From NCBI RefSeq assembly GCF_000238915.1, contig NZ_BAEG01000074.1:1-64000 (forward strand): a stretch of 64,000 nt of DNA. Direction: 5' to 3'. Below are positions 53,458-62,982 of this stretch, piece after piece. The translations under genes were made by a program, and so were the position numbers. The notes beneath the pieces were generated by a model that saw nothing but the letters and a program-made list of their open reading frames with translations, had not been told where the DNA came from and searched no databases. How positions within the stretch are numbered: the first letter of the stretch is position 1; each line of letters opens with the position of its first letter. Source of the DNA: Arthrobacter globiformis NBRC 12137. GTDB taxonomy: Bacteria > Actinomycetota > Actinomycetes > Actinomycetales > Micrococcaceae.

Positions 53458-53877
53458 GTGAGCATTGAGCGCACCCTTGTCCTGATCAAGCCGGACGGCG
53501 TCACCCGCAACCTGACGGGCGAAATCCTCAAGAGGATCGAAGCCAAGGGCTACACCCTTGCCGAACTCAAGAAGACCAACGCCAGCCGGGAACTGCTCGA
53601 GCAGCACTACGAGGAGCACGTGGGCAAGCCGTTCTACGAGCCGCTCGTGGAGTTCATGCTCAGCGGCCCCGTCGTCGCAGCGATCTTCGAAGGCCACCGT
53701 GTCATTGAAGGCTTCCGGTCGCTGGCCGGCACCACCGACCCCACGACGGCGGCCCCCGGCACCATCCGCGGCGACTTCGGCCGCGACTGGGGCCTGAAGG
53801 TCCAGCAGAACCTCGTCCACGGCTCGGACTCCGTGGACTCGGCCGAGCGCGAAATCAAGATCTGGTTCCAGGCCTAA
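53458..53877 (+). CDS. ndk: Nucleoside diphosphate kinase
   Basis: 139 residues; equilibrates NTPs through a phospho-His. H121 lies in [17 protein letters not shown]-terminal [15 protein letters not shown], and the [13 protein letters not shown] loop is intact. GTG start with GGAGCACC upstream. Follows DUF4233 by 41 bp and is likely part of the ileS-folC unit. Confidence 0.97.
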   Translation: MSIERTLVLIKPDGVTRNLTGEILKRIEAKGYTLAELKKTNASRELLEQHYEEHVGKPFYEPLVEFMLSGPVVAAIFEGHRVIEGFRSLAGTTDPTTAAPGTIRGDFGRDWGLKVQQNLVHGSDSVDSAEREIKIWFQA

Positions 53878-53910
53878 GCCTCCCGCCAGTTAAGCGCGCC
53901 GGCAGGTCAG

Positions 53911-54006
53911 GCGCGAACGTACAGTTGTGGCCCCTCACTCCTCGGCAGTGGGGGGCCACAACTGTACGTTCGCGCAATTGAGCGGGGCCCAAGTGTGCGT
54001 TCGCGC
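53911..54006. repeat. Palindromic intergenic repeat (REP-like) after ndk
   Basis: Two 29-bp arms (53911-53939 and 53947-53975) are inverted copies with one mismatch, around a 7-base loop. A diverged extra right arm follows at 53982-54006 (ending in GTGCGTTCGCGC). The core GCGAACGTACAGTTGTGG is likely a repeated chromosomal element; it can also fold as a terminator for the two converging genes. Confidence 0.8.
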
Positions 54007-54008
54007 TG

Positions 54009-54692
54009 CTAGAAGCCTGAGGTGCCGGCGAACACCTGGATGAAGGCGAAGAAGATCGTCGCAATCACGGCAACATAGAGCAGCGCCGTGATGATCCAGC
54101 CCGAGTCGCCCAGGATCCGGGCCAGGCCCGCCGGTGCCGGAATCACGCCGTGGACCACATTCCGCACGGTCACCCAGACAAAAAGCGGAATCATCGCTGC
54201 CCAGACAACCATGCAGAACGGGCACAGGATGCGGATGGAGTACAGGGCCTGGGACCACAGCCACACCACGAAGATGAAGCCGAGCGTGATGCCGGCCTGC
54301 AGCCCGAGCCAGTACCAGCGGGCGAACCGGGCGCCGGCAAGCAGCGCCATTCCCGCGGTGATCGTGACGGCGAAGGCGACAATTCCGATGAACATGTTCG
54401 GGAATCCGAAGAGTGAACTCTGCCACGTCTGCATGACCTGCCCGCAGGAAATCCAGGGGTTCACGTCGCAGACGGTGGCGTGGTTGGGATCCTTGAGGAC
54501 CTCGAGCTTTTCCAGCACCAGGATGCCCGATGCCAGCCAGCCCACGACGCCGGTGATGACCAGCAGCCAGCCGAAGGGGCGGTCGCGTGTCATGGCCGGT
54601 ACGGCGGCACCGGCCCGTGCCGCGGCGGGCCCGGCACCGTCCTGGTGGTCCTGTTCGTAGTCCGTGCCTGTCGAAGGCGGTATGCGTGGCAT
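54009..54692 (-). CDS. Vitamin K epoxide reductase (VKOR) family protein
   Basis: 227 residues with five membrane segments. The redox motif CPFC (in ILCPFCMVV) and the loop Cys pair CDVNPWISC are intact, as in bacterial VKOR that reoxidises DsbA-type proteins. The N-terminal 35 residues are disordered. Its natural partner would be an extracytoplasmic thioredoxin-fold protein not encoded here. Converges with ndk across the palindromic repeat. Confidence 0.92.
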   Translation of the reverse strand: MPRIPPSTGTDYEQDHQDGAGPAAARAGAAVPAMTRDRPFGWLLVITGVVGWLASGILVLEKLEVLKDPNHATVCDVNPWISCGQVMQTWQSSLFGFPNMFIGIVAFAVTITAGMALLAGARFARWYWLGLQAGITLGFIFVVWLWSQALYSIRILCPFCMVVWAAMIPLFVWVTVRNVVHGVIPAPAGLARILGDSGWIITALLYVAVIATIFFAFIQVFAGTSGF

Positions 54693-55149
54693 GGGATGGC
54701 GTCCTTTGTCCGGGGTGCTCCTGCCCAGATTGTATCGCCGCCAGCTTGGGGCAGTCTGTACTCACCGCCAAAGGCCGCATTGACCGGCTTTGTCACACAA
54801 TTACAGCGTATTTGAACGGCAATATGAGAGAATAAACGTGGCTGGAGAGCGAACCACATTCGAACTCCAGTCCGGTGGCTTGTTCCCAAGACCGCCAATG
54901 AGCAGTGGTGCAGGCTTTGGAAAGAAGATCCAGCCTCCCACCTTCCATTGGACGGCACCTGGTTGTGGATGTCAGAAACAACGGGTTCCAGTAACAATCC
55001 CGCCGGCCTGTCAGGCCTGCCGCACCCCACTGCCGGTGCGAGCCTGCTGGTATCCAATTGACTTCTGTCAATGCCTGCGGGTTTTGACAATATGTGCCCC
55101 AATGGGTGCCGAATGTGGCGGTACGTCAGGGGCAGGAGTGTTGCCACAT
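54693..55149 (+). promoter_or_regulatory. Long 5' leader of the Rne/Rng gene
   Basis: About 450 bp without a supported gene. It is AT-richer than the coding sequence. It contains a CTGGAG/CTCCAG stem near 54850, the hairpin ATTGAC-TTCT-GTCAAT (from about 55057), and a TTGACA at 55084-55089 that may be a -35 box. The reading frame of rne is open back to 54790, but its codon third positions are random, so I treat it as leader. RNase E is known to autoregulate through its leader in other bacteria. Confidence 0.5.
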
Positions 55150-58100
55150 ATGGATAATGACCAGGTTATAGCCGTGAATGTTGAACCGGCTGCCGCCGGC
55201 GAAGCCGCTGAGGCTCCCAAGAAAGCCACCAGGACACGGCGCAAGGCGCCGCCCAAGGCCACAGCAGCGGACGCGGAGTCCGCGGCCTCGCCTGACACTG
55301 CAGTGGCTGATGCCGCAGTGGCTGATGCCGCAGTGACGGAGTCCGCTGTCGCCGAAGGCGCCGAGGCCCCGGCCAAGACCCCGGTGCGCCGGACCCGCGC
55401 CCGGAAGAAGGTTGCCGAAGAGCCGTTGCCCGCGTTTGCGGAAGCCGCCGGGGCCGAAGTTGACGTGAAGGAAGCCGGCGAACAGGCAGCCGCCACGGAG
55501 CAGGCAGTCGAGGCTGCGGCCGCTCCGGCCGCCGAGGAACCTTCTGCCGAGTCAAAGCCTGTGCGCCGCCGCCGGGCAACAAAACCGAAAGCCGCGGAGC
55601 CGGCCGAAAGCCCCGTTGAGCAGGCGGAGTCTGCCGAGCCTGCCGCCGCCGCGACTGCCACTGAGACGGCGCTAACCGGCCGGACGGAGGTGCCCGCCCC
55701 GGCTGCTGGCGCCCCTGCAGCCCAGGCAGCGCCGGCCGGAGCAGCCCCTGCCGAACAGGCGGCTGCACAGGAAGCCGGTGCCGAGGAAGAGCCCGAAGAA
55801 GAGGCTGCAGGGCAGTCGCCCCTGGGTTCGCTCTTCCTGGAGCCTGCCTCAGTTACATCGATCATCTTCCAGGCCCCTGACCTGAACACCGTCATCCGCC
55901 CTGCCGCTCCCGCCAAAGAGGACGTGGCAGCCGAGGAGGGCGAGGACGAGCTGGAGGACGAGGGCGGCCGCCGCCGGCGGCGCAGCCGCGGCCGCCGCGG
56001 CCGCAGCCGGACCGACCGCGAGCTTACCGACGGCGATGAGGGAACTGACGATTCTGACGAAGCCGGCGAAGACGAGGGGGCGCAGCCGGAAGACGGCGTG
56101 ACGTCCCGCCGTCGCCGCCGCCGCCGCCGCGGTGACCAGGACCTGGAACTGACCGGCGGGGGAGACGACGATCCCCCCAACACGGTCACCCGCGTCCGTG
56201 CCCCGCGGACCATCAGCGAGGCGCCGGCGAGCAACCGCGTCACCAGCGTCAAGGGTTCCACCCGCCTGGAGGCCAAGAAGCAGCGCCGCCGCGAATCGCG
56301 GGACACGGGCCGCCGCCGCACCGTGATTACCGAGGCCGAGTTCCTGGCCCGTCGGGAATCCGTGGACCGCCAGATGATCGTCCGCCAGCGCGACGACAGA
56401 ATCCAGATCGGTGTCCTGGAGGACGGGGTCCTGGCTGAGCATTTCGTCTCCAAGACGCAGCAGGACTCCCTGATCGGCAACGTCTACCTGGGCAAGGTCC
56501 AGAACGTCCTGCCGTCCATGGAAGCCGCTTTCGTGGACATCGGACGCGGCCGCAACGCCGTGCTCTACGCCGGTGAGGTCAACTGGGACGCAGCCACCCT
56601 TGAAGGCAAGCAGCGCCGGATCGAAAACGCGCTGAAGTCCGGCGACTCCGTCCTGGTCCAGGTGACCAAGGACCCCGTGGGCCACAAGGGTGCACGGCTC
56701 ACCAGCCAGATCTCCCTGCCCGGCCGGTACCTCGTGTATGTCCCCGGCGGGTCCATGACCGGCATCTCCCGCAAGCTGCCCGACGTCGAACGGAACCGCC
56801 TGAAGCGGATCCTCAAGGACCGCCTCCCCGAGGACGCGGGCGTCATTGTGCGGACGGCCGCTGAAGGCGCCTCCGAAGAGGAACTGACCCACGACATCAA
56901 CCGTCTCCGTGCCCAGTGGGAGGGGATTGAGAGCCAGGCGAAGTCCACCAAGGTACTCGCCCCCGAACTGCTCTACGGTGAACCGGACCTGACCATCAAG
57001 GTTGTGCGGGACGTCTTCAACGAGGACTTCTCCAAGCTGATCGTGTCCGGCGACGAAGCGTGGGACACCATCGAGGCCTACGTCACCTACGTTGCTCCGG
57101 ACCTGGTGGGCCGGCTCGAAAAGTGGACCAAGGACGAGGACATCTTCTCCGCCTGGCGCATTGACGAGCAGATCCACAAGGCACTGGACCGCAAGGTATT
57201 CCTGCCGTCCGGCGGCTCGCTGGTCATTGACCGGACCGAGGCCATGACCGTTGTTGACGTCAACACCGGCAAGTTCACCGGCAGCGGCGGCAATCTCGAA
57301 GAGACAGTCACCAAGAACAACCTGGAAGCAGCCGAGGAAGTTGTCCGCCAGCTGCGGCTGCGCGACATTGGCGGCATCATCGTCATCGACTTCATCGACA
57401 TGGTGCTGGAATCCAACCGCGACCTTGTCCTGCGCCGCCTGGTGGAATGCCTGGGCCGCGACCGGACAAAGCACCAGGTGGCCGAAGTGACCTCCCTGGG
57501 ACTCGTGCAGATGACGCGCAAGCGCATGGGCACCGGCCTCCTGGAAGTCTTCGGCGAGCAGTGCGAGGCATGCGCCGGCCGGGGCGTCGTCACCCATGAC
57601 GAGCCGGTGGAGCACCGCCGCGCCAACACCGTGGCCGCGGAGCACCACGTGCACCGCGCAGAGGTCCAGCCCCCTGCCCGGTCCGAGCGGAAGCGCCGCC
57701 GCGGCAAGGGTGGACAGCCGTCCTTCGAGACTGCCCCGGCTGCCCCTGCTGCCGTGCACCATCCGGAACCGTCGGAAGCAGAACGCCATGCCAAGGCTGA
57801 AGCGACCCGCGCTGCCCTTGCCAACATCGCGGCAGCGGCCCACGCCGCCCACTTGCACGAGGAAGCAGCGCACAGCGCCGCAGCGTCGGGTGAGGCCGCA
57901 CGGCCGGCTGCACCCGCGGCCGCAGCACCGGAAAGCCCCGTGGTGCACCGCGCTCCGGAAACGGAGAGCGTCTCCGGACGGCCCGGTGCTGTGCTCACCT
58001 TCGGCGGCGAGAAAGTCATTCTTCCGTTTGTGGATCACAGCGAGGAGCCGGTTAAGGAAGAGCCGGCCCTGACGCTGCACCGCCTGGAGGAAGCCTTCGC

Positions 58101-58443
58101 GCACCTCGGTGCTCCGGCCGCCCCCGCCCCCGCCGAGGAGGAGCATGCTCCTGCCATGGCGCGGCCTGCCAGCCAGCAGCCGGAAGCCCAGCGCGCCGAA
58201 AGCGCCGCCGAGCCGTCGCGCAGCCGCCGTCCGCGCCGCAACCGCAGTGCCAGCCGCGCCCAGGGTGCAGCCAACGAGACATCCGTGGAACACCACGAGG
58301 TTGCTCCGGTGGCCGCTGCCGGGCACTCGCACGAGGCCAAGGCGCCGGAGGCGGGCGATGCACAGGGAGCCCCCAAGGCGGCTCAGCAGCCCGCCAGCGA
58401 ACCGATCATCCTGGGCGTCGGGGTGCCCGCCTCAGAGCTCTAG
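55150..58443 (+). CDS. rne: Rne/Rng-family ribonuclease (RNase E/G) with long N-terminal extension
   Basis: 1097 residues. The first ~400 are Ala/Glu/Pro-rich with RRRRRSR-like basic patches ([29 protein letters not shown]), probably RNA or protein contacts. The S1 domain follows at about 420-500. Catalytic Asp703 (VVDVNTGKFTG) and Asp747 (VIDFIDM) match the metal-binding pair of E. coli RNase E; the zinc-link CEAC is at Cys805-Cys808. The C-terminal ~270 residues are another low-complexity scaffold. The start at ATG 55150 has GGAG 11 bases upstream. Actinobacterial RNase E has this architecture. Confidence 0.92.
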   Translation: MDNDQVIAVNVEPAAAGEAAEAPKKATRTRRKAPPKATAADAESAASPDTAVADAAVADAAVTESAVAEGAEAPAKTPVRRTRARKKVAEEPLPAFAEAAGAEVDVKEAGEQAAATEQAVEAAAAPAAEEPSAESKPVRRRRATKPKAAEPAESPVEQAESAEPAAAATATETALTGRTEVPAPAAGAPAAQAAPAGAAPAEQAAAQEAGAEEEPEEEAAGQSPLGSLFLEPASVTSIIFQAPDLNTVIRPAAPAKEDVAAEEGEDELEDEGGRRRRRSRGRRGRSRTDRELTDGDEGTDDSDEAGEDEGAQPEDGVTSRRRRRRRRGDQDLELTGGGDDDPPNTVTRVRAPRTISEAPASNRVTSVKGSTRLEAKKQRRRESRDTGRRRTVITEAEFLARRESVDRQMIVRQRDDRIQIGVLEDGVLAEHFVSKTQQDSLIGNVYLGKVQNVLPSMEAAFVDIGRGRNAVLYAGEVNWDAATLEGKQRRIENALKSGDSVLVQVTKDPVGHKGARLTSQISLPGRYLVYVPGGSMTGISRKLPDVERNRLKRILKDRLPEDAGVIVRTAAEGASEEELTHDINRLRAQWEGIESQAKSTKVLAPELLYGEPDLTIKVVRDVFNEDFSKLIVSGDEAWDTIEAYVTYVAPDLVGRLEKWTKDEDIFSAWRIDEQIHKALDRKVFLPSGGSLVIDRTEAMTVVDVNTGKFTGSGGNLEETVTKNNLEAAEEVVRQLRLRDIGGIIVIDFIDMVLESNRDLVLRRLVECLGRDRTKHQVAEVTSLGLVQMTRKRMGTGLLEVFGEQCEACAGRGVVTHDEPVEHRRANTVAAEHHVHRAEVQPPARSERKRRRGKGGQPSFETAPAAPAAVHHPEPSEAERHAKAEATRAALANIAAAAHAAHLHEEAAHSAAASGEAARPAAPAAAAPESPVVHRAPETESVSGRPGAVLTFGGEKVILPFVDHSEEPVKEEPALTLHRLEEAFAHLGAPAAPAPAEEEHAPAMARPASQQPEAQRAESAAEPSRSRRPRRNRSASRAQGAANETSVEHHEVAPVAAAGHSHEAKAPEAGDAQGAPKAAQQPASEPIILGVGVPASEL

Positions 58444-58664
58444 GACCTGCGAACTCTGAGCTGACTCATGGAAAGGTCCGGCACCGCGCCTGCGGTGCCG
58501 GACCTTTCTGGGTCCGGGGGATGTGGCGCGGGCCAGGGTCCGGCGGATGTGGCACCGGCCAGTGCATGGGTCAATGTCCAGGCGGCGGGGCACAGACCGC
58601 GGAAGCCTGTCGCAAACGTCAAATTCCGTGTCCCGGCCCGGACGAACCGCTAGGCTGGGGGACT

Positions 58665-58742
58665 GACACGGGGTGCCGCGCACGGGCCGGCTGAGATCCA
58701 AACCCGTTGAACCTGTCCGGTTAGCACCGGCGAAGGGATGTC
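58665..58742 (+). promoter_or_regulatory. TPP riboswitch (THI element)
   Basis: Aptamer consensus segments: CGGGGTGCC, GGCTGAGA, CCGTTGAACCTG, then CACCGGCGAAGGGA. The outer P1 pairs GACA (58665-58668) with TGTC (58739-58742). A TAGGCT box (58651-58656) is a plausible -10, so the mRNA would start with the aptamer. TPP binding should hide the start region of thiD-tenA. Confidence 0.96.
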
Positions 58743-60303
58743 TTCCTTGTCATCAGCATCACTCCTGCCCGCACCCGCGGCTGCCGCCGGTTCCCTTCTG
58801 GAAACCGTGGCGCCGCCCGGCCGGACCTCCCGCGACGTTCCCCGGGTCCTTGCCATTGCGGGGTCGGATCCGTCCGGCGGCGCAGGCATACAGGCCGACC
58901 TGAAGAGTATTGCGGCCCACGGTGGCTACGGAATGGCCGCCATAACGGCCCTCACTGCCCAGAACACCACCGGCGTGCGCGGCGTGCACGTTCCGCCGGC
59001 AACCTTCCTGTCAGCGCAACTGGATGCCGTCAGCGACGACATCCAGGTGGACGCCGTGAAGATCGGCATGCTGGGCGATGCACACGTGATTGCCGCAGTC
59101 CGCGGCTGGCTCGAAAAGGTGCGGCCCGGCGTCGTGGTTGTGGATCCGGTGCTGGTGGCCACCAGCGGTGACCGCCTCCTGCAGGAGTCCGCGGAGGCAG
59201 CCCTCGGCGAACTGCTGCCGCTGGCGGACCTGATCACCCCCAACCTGCCCGAACTGGCCATGCTGCTCGGGGAACCGGAGGCCGCGGACTGGCCCGCCGC
59301 CCTTGACCAGGGCAGGCGGCTAGCGGCCCGGACCGGTGCCACGGTCCTTGTCAAAGGCGGTCACCTGAACGGCTCAACCTGCCCGGATGCCCTCGTGAAC
59401 ACGGCCGGGCTGCTGTCTGCTGAGGTGGTGGAGTTTGCCGGCGAACGGATTAGCACGCGGAACAGCCACGGCACCGGGTGCTCGCTCTCCTCGGCCATGG
59501 CCACGGCCCAGGCACGGCTGGGCGACTGGGAGGCGTCCCTGCGGGCGGTCAAGCCCTGGCTGGCCGGGGCGCTCCGTACCTCCGGGCAGCTAGAGGTCGG
59601 CGCAGGCAACGGACCGATCAACCACTTCCACCACCTGGCCCAGTCCGAACGGAAGGGCGGGTTCGCGGAACTGCTGCGCGCCGAGACCGTTGCCGACCTG
59701 GAAGCCATCTATGGCCTGGGCTTCATCCGTGGACTCGCCGAAGGCACCCTGGCGGAGCGGGAATTCGCGTACTACCTGGCCCAGGATGCCATTTACCTCA
59801 ACGGCTACTCCCGTGTGCTGGCGCGGGCCAGCGCACTCGCGCCAACCGAGTCCGAGCAGCTGTTCTGGGCGCACTCAGCCCAGCAATGCCTGGAGGTTGA
59901 ATCGGAACTGCACCGCAACTGGCTCAGCACGCGCTCCGTGCAGACGGAACTTGGCCCGGTCACGAAGGCGTATGTGGATCATCTGGTCGCAGCTTCGGCG
60001 GGCGGCAGTTACGCGGTGCTGGTAGCCGCCGTCCTGCCCTGCTTCTGGCTGTACGCCGAGGTGGGGGAAACCCTGCACGCCGAATATGTGGCCGCCGGGG
60101 CGCAGGCCGGGCACCCTTACGCCGAGTGGCTGCGGACCTACGCCGACGAGGAGTTCGCCGCCGCGACCCTGCGGGCCATCGAAATCGCCGACGACGCCGG
60201 CCGTGCCGCGTCGGCAGGGGAGCGTGAAGCGATGATCACCGCGTTCCGGCAGTCCTGCCGCTACGAGGTGGAATTCTTCGACGCGCCGAGCCGTCACAGC
60301 TGA
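58738..60303 (+). CDS. thiD: Fused HMP/HMP-phosphate kinase and TenA thiaminase (ThiD-TenA)
   Basis: 521 residues, two thiamine genes in one. Residues ~35-290 are ThiD: GSDPSGGAGIQADLK, VKIGMLGD, DPVLVATSGDRLL and RNSHGTGCSLSSA, phosphorylating HMP twice. Residues ~300-521 are TenA (thiaminase II), which salvages HMP from thiamine breakdown products; the expected Cys lies in AVLPCFWLYAEVGE. The annotated ATG lies inside P1 of the TPP riboswitch with its SD almost touching; a TTG at 58747 has AAGGGA eight bases upstream and is a better-spaced start. The Ala/Pro-rich N-terminus is not part of the fold. Confidence 0.94.
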   Translation: MSSLSSASLLPAPAAAAGSLLETVAPPGRTSRDVPRVLAIAGSDPSGGAGIQADLKSIAAHGGYGMAAITALTAQNTTGVRGVHVPPATFLSAQLDAVSDDIQVDAVKIGMLGDAHVIAAVRGWLEKVRPGVVVVDPVLVATSGDRLLQESAEAALGELLPLADLITPNLPELAMLLGEPEAADWPAALDQGRRLAARTGATVLVKGGHLNGSTCPDALVNTAGLLSAEVVEFAGERISTRNSHGTGCSLSSAMATAQARLGDWEASLRAVKPWLAGALRTSGQLEVGAGNGPINHFHHLAQSERKGGFAELLRAETVADLEAIYGLGFIRGLAEGTLAEREFAYYLAQDAIYLNGYSRVLARASALAPTESEQLFWAHSAQQCLEVESELHRNWLSTRSVQTELGPVTKAYVDHLVAASAGGSYAVLVAAVLPCFWLYAEVGETLHAEYVAAGAQAGHPYAEWLRTYADEEFAAATLRAIEIADDAGRAASAGEREAMITAFRQSCRYEVEFFDAPSRHS

Positions 60304-60410
60304 GCGGAAACGGGCGCTGCGCCGGGTAAGATAGTCGCGCACGGCATCGGATGTCCGGAACAGCGCCCGTGTGGCGCCTATCACGGACAACCCGCCGGTG
60401 CCAGCCTCAT

Positions 60411-60440
60411 TTGCGGCCGACGACGGAATTAGCGTATTCT
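60411..60440 (+). promoter_or_regulatory. Probable promoter of rplU-rpmA
   Basis: TTGCGG (60411-60416), an 18-bp spacer and TATTCT (60435-60440). It gives a leader of about 185 nt for rplU. The remaining intergenic stretch (60304-60631) also holds a 9-bp inverted repeat CGGGCGCTG/CAGCGCCCG at 60311/60361, probably the end of thiD-tenA. Confidence 0.6.
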
Positions 60441-60631
60441 AGATCTTCGGTGCTTACGCCAACACTTGGGTTATGACCCGGGATCGCCCAATCGGGCTTG
60501 TTCCTGGGATAGCTCACGGGTTCCCCCGGGCAATCCACGGCGTTGAGGCACAGCGAGAGCCAGGCCAATTCATCGGACCCAGGTTCCGCACGCAAATTTA
60601 GTAATAGACGTCGAGAGAAGTGAGTGCCCAA

Positions 60632-60940
60632 GTGGTGTACGCGATTGTCCGCGCAGGCGGCCGCCAAGAGAAGGTTTCCGTTGGAGACTTCGTTACCCTG
60701 AACCGCGTCGCCGGTGGAGCTGGCAGCACCATTGAGCTGCCCGCGCTGCTCCTGGTAGACGGCGACAAGGTCACCTCCGCAGCTGCGGACCTGGCCAAGG
60801 TAACGGTTACGGCTGAGATCCTCCAGGACCTTCGTGGTCCGAAGATCGTCATCCAGAAGTTCAAGAACAAGACCGGTTACAAGAAGCGCCAGGGTCACCG
60901 TCAGGAACTGACCAAGGTCAAGATCACCGGTATCAAGTAA
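60632..60940 (+). CDS. rplU: 50S ribosomal protein L21
   Basis: 102 residues, with [25 protein letters not shown] and the C-terminal [19 protein letters not shown] typical of L21. GTG at 60632 gives the known N-terminus (MVYAIVR); GTG codons at 60620 and 60635 are also in frame. It is 60 bp before rpmA and co-transcribed with it. Confidence 0.96.
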   Translation: MVYAIVRAGGRQEKVSVGDFVTLNRVAGGAGSTIELPALLLVDGDKVTSAAADLAKVTVTAEILQDLRGPKIVIQKFKNKTGYKKRQGHRQELTKVKITGIK

Positions 60941-61000
60941 CCACCGGTTACTGTTCAGGTTTTCAGCAGATTCCCCAGAATTTAAAGGCAGGCATTCCAA

Positions 61001-61264
61001 ATGGCACATAAAAAAGGCGCGAGCTCCACTCGCAACGGTCGTGACTCCAACGCCCAGTACCTCGGCGTCAAGCGCTTCGGCGGCCAGGTAGTTTCCGCAG
61101 GCGAGATCATTGTTCGCCAGCGCGGCACCCACTTCCACCCCGGTGCAGGCGTTGGCCGCGGTGGCGACGACACGCTGTTCGCACTGCAGGCAGGCGCTGT
61201 TGAATTCGGCACCCGCCGCGGCCGTCGGGTCGTGAACATCGTTGCCGCTGCAGCTGCAGAGTAA
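61001..61264 (+). CDS. rpmA: 50S ribosomal protein L27
   Basis: 87 residues. The N-terminus [29 protein letters not shown] has no Firmicutes-type cleavable leader. Conserved [26 protein letters not shown]. Second gene of the rplU-rpmA unit; it ends 18 bp before a strong terminator. Confidence 0.97.
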   Translation: MAHKKGASSTRNGRDSNAQYLGVKRFGGQVVSAGEIIVRQRGTHFHPGAGVGRGGDDTLFALQAGAVEFGTRRGRRVVNIVAAAAAE

Positions 61265-61281
61265 CAACAGGATCTGAACCG

Positions 61282-61319
61282 GTGGAGCGGGCCATGATGG
61301 CCCGCTCCACTGTTCTTTT
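61282..61319 (+). terminator. Terminator after rpmA
   Basis: Perfect 12-bp stem GTGGAGCGGGCC/GGCCCGCTCCAC with a 5-base loop, followed by TGTTCTTTT. It separates the ribosomal genes from obgE. Confidence 0.88.
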
Positions 61320-61382
61320 AACCGCACTACAATCAATTTGGACGTTCAAGACGGCCGAGTTAAGCAATAGAGGAGATTCACC

Positions 61383-62972
61383 GTGGCGAGCTTTGTAGAC
61401 CGGGTAGTACTGCACGTATCTGGCGGTACCGGCGGCCACGGCTGCGTCTCCGTGCACCGTGAGAAGTTCAAGCCCCTGGGCGGACCCGACGGCGGCAACG
61501 GCGGCGACGGCGGCGACGTCATCCTGCGCGTCGACTCGCAGACCACCACGCTGCTCGACTACCACCACGCACCCCACCGGCACGCCACGAACGGCGGGCC
61601 CGGCATGGGAGACTGGCGCGGCGGCAAGAACGGCGAAACCCTGGTCCTGCCGGTTCCGGACGGAACCGTCGTCAAGACCAAGGACGGCAAGGTCCTTGCT
61701 GACCTCGTTGGCGAAGGCACCGAATTCATCGCGGCGTCCGGCGGGCAGGGCGGGCTGGGCAACGCCGCACTGTCCTCCCAGAAGCGGCGGGCCCCGGGGT
61801 TCGCCTTGCTTGGCATCGAGGGTGACGCCAGCGACATCGTCCTCGAGCTGAAGTCGATTGCCGACATCGCCCTGGTTGGATTCCCCTCCGCCGGCAAGTC
61901 CAGCCTGATCGCGGCCATGTCTGCCGCCCGGCCGAAGATCGCTGATTACCCCTTCACCACCCTCATCCCCAACCTCGGCGTCGTGCAGGCGGGCGACGTC
62001 CGGTTCACCATCGCCGACGTCCCCGGGCTCATTGAAGGCGCAAGCGAAGGCAAGGGCCTGGGGCACAACTTCCTGCGGCACGTCGAGCGGTGCGCCGCTT
62101 TGGTTCACGTTTTGGACTGCGGTACGCTGGAATCTGACAGAGATCCACTCTCCGACCTCGCCATCATCGAAGCTGAACTCGAGAAGTACGCCGTTGATAT
62201 GAGCTATGCCGGCAACGACGGCGAGGTTGTTCCGCTGAACCACCGGCCCCGGTTGGTGGCTTTGAACAAGGTCGACCTGCTTGACGGCAAGGACATGGCC
62301 GAGTTCGTCCGCCCGGAGCTGGAGTCGAGGGGCTACCGCGTGTTCGAGGTTTCGGCCACGAGCCACGAAGGCCTCCGGCAACTCGGATTTGCCATGGCGG
62401 AGATCGTCAAGGCCGCCCGCGACAGCGTGGAGGCCACACCGCCGAAGGTGCACGCACCGGTACTCCGGCCCCGCGCCGTCAACGAGACCGGTTTCCGGAT
62501 CCGCCGCGAGGAGAAGAACCTGGAGCCGCTGTTCCGCGTGTTGGGCGAGAAGCCCGTGCGCTGGGTCAAGCAGACGGACTTCACCAACGAGGAAGCCATT
62601 GGCTACCTTGCCGACCGGCTGGCCAAGCTCGGCGTCGAAACCGAGCTGTTCAAGCAGGGCGCCAAGCCCGGCGACACCGTAGTGATCGGTGAGGACGACG
62701 GCGTGGTGTTCGACTGGGAGCCGACCATGATGGCTGGCGCCGAGCTGCTGGCGTCGCCGCGCGGCACGGACGTCCGGTTCGCAGACATCGGCGACCGTCC
62801 CACCCGCAGCCAGAAGCGTGAGGAACAGATCGAACGCCGTGAGGCCAAGGCAGCGGCACGTGCCGAGCTGGAAGCCGAGCGCAAGGCGGGCATCTGGACC
62901 GAATCAGTCAGTGGGCGCCGTGCAGCACGGCCGCTCAAGGAGAGTGGACTGAACACCCAACATGAGGAGTGA
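61383..62972 (+). CDS. obgE: Obg GTPase
   Basis: 529 residues, essential GTPase in late 50S assembly. The glycine-rich Obg fold is at the N-terminus ([31 protein letters not shown]), then the G domain: G1 [10 protein letters not shown], switch [25 protein letters not shown]. The C-terminal OCT domain lies at about 360-430, followed by a charged tail. GTG with GGAG upstream. Its 3' end is only 10 bp before the proB start. Confidence 0.97.
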   Translation: MASFVDRVVLHVSGGTGGHGCVSVHREKFKPLGGPDGGNGGDGGDVILRVDSQTTTLLDYHHAPHRHATNGGPGMGDWRGGKNGETLVLPVPDGTVVKTKDGKVLADLVGEGTEFIAASGGQGGLGNAALSSQKRRAPGFALLGIEGDASDIVLELKSIADIALVGFPSAGKSSLIAAMSAARPKIADYPFTTLIPNLGVVQAGDVRFTIADVPGLIEGASEGKGLGHNFLRHVERCAALVHVLDCGTLESDRDPLSDLAIIEAELEKYAVDMSYAGNDGEVVPLNHRPRLVALNKVDLLDGKDMAEFVRPELESRGYRVFEVSATSHEGLRQLGFAMAEIVKAARDSVEATPPKVHAPVLRPRAVNETGFRIRREEKNLEPLFRVLGEKPVRWVKQTDFTNEEAIGYLADRLAKLGVETELFKQGAKPGDTVVIGEDDGVVFDWEPTMMAGAELLASPRGTDVRFADIGDRPTRSQKREEQIERREAKAAARAELEAERKAGIWTESVSGRRAARPLKESGLNTQHEE

Positions 62973-62982
62973 ACCCGCACAC

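Noticed and set aside
54790..55149. N-terminal extension of the Rne/Rng gene, including a Cys-rich stretch
   Set aside because: Codon third positions are not G/C-enriched as in real genes here, and there is no good start signal.
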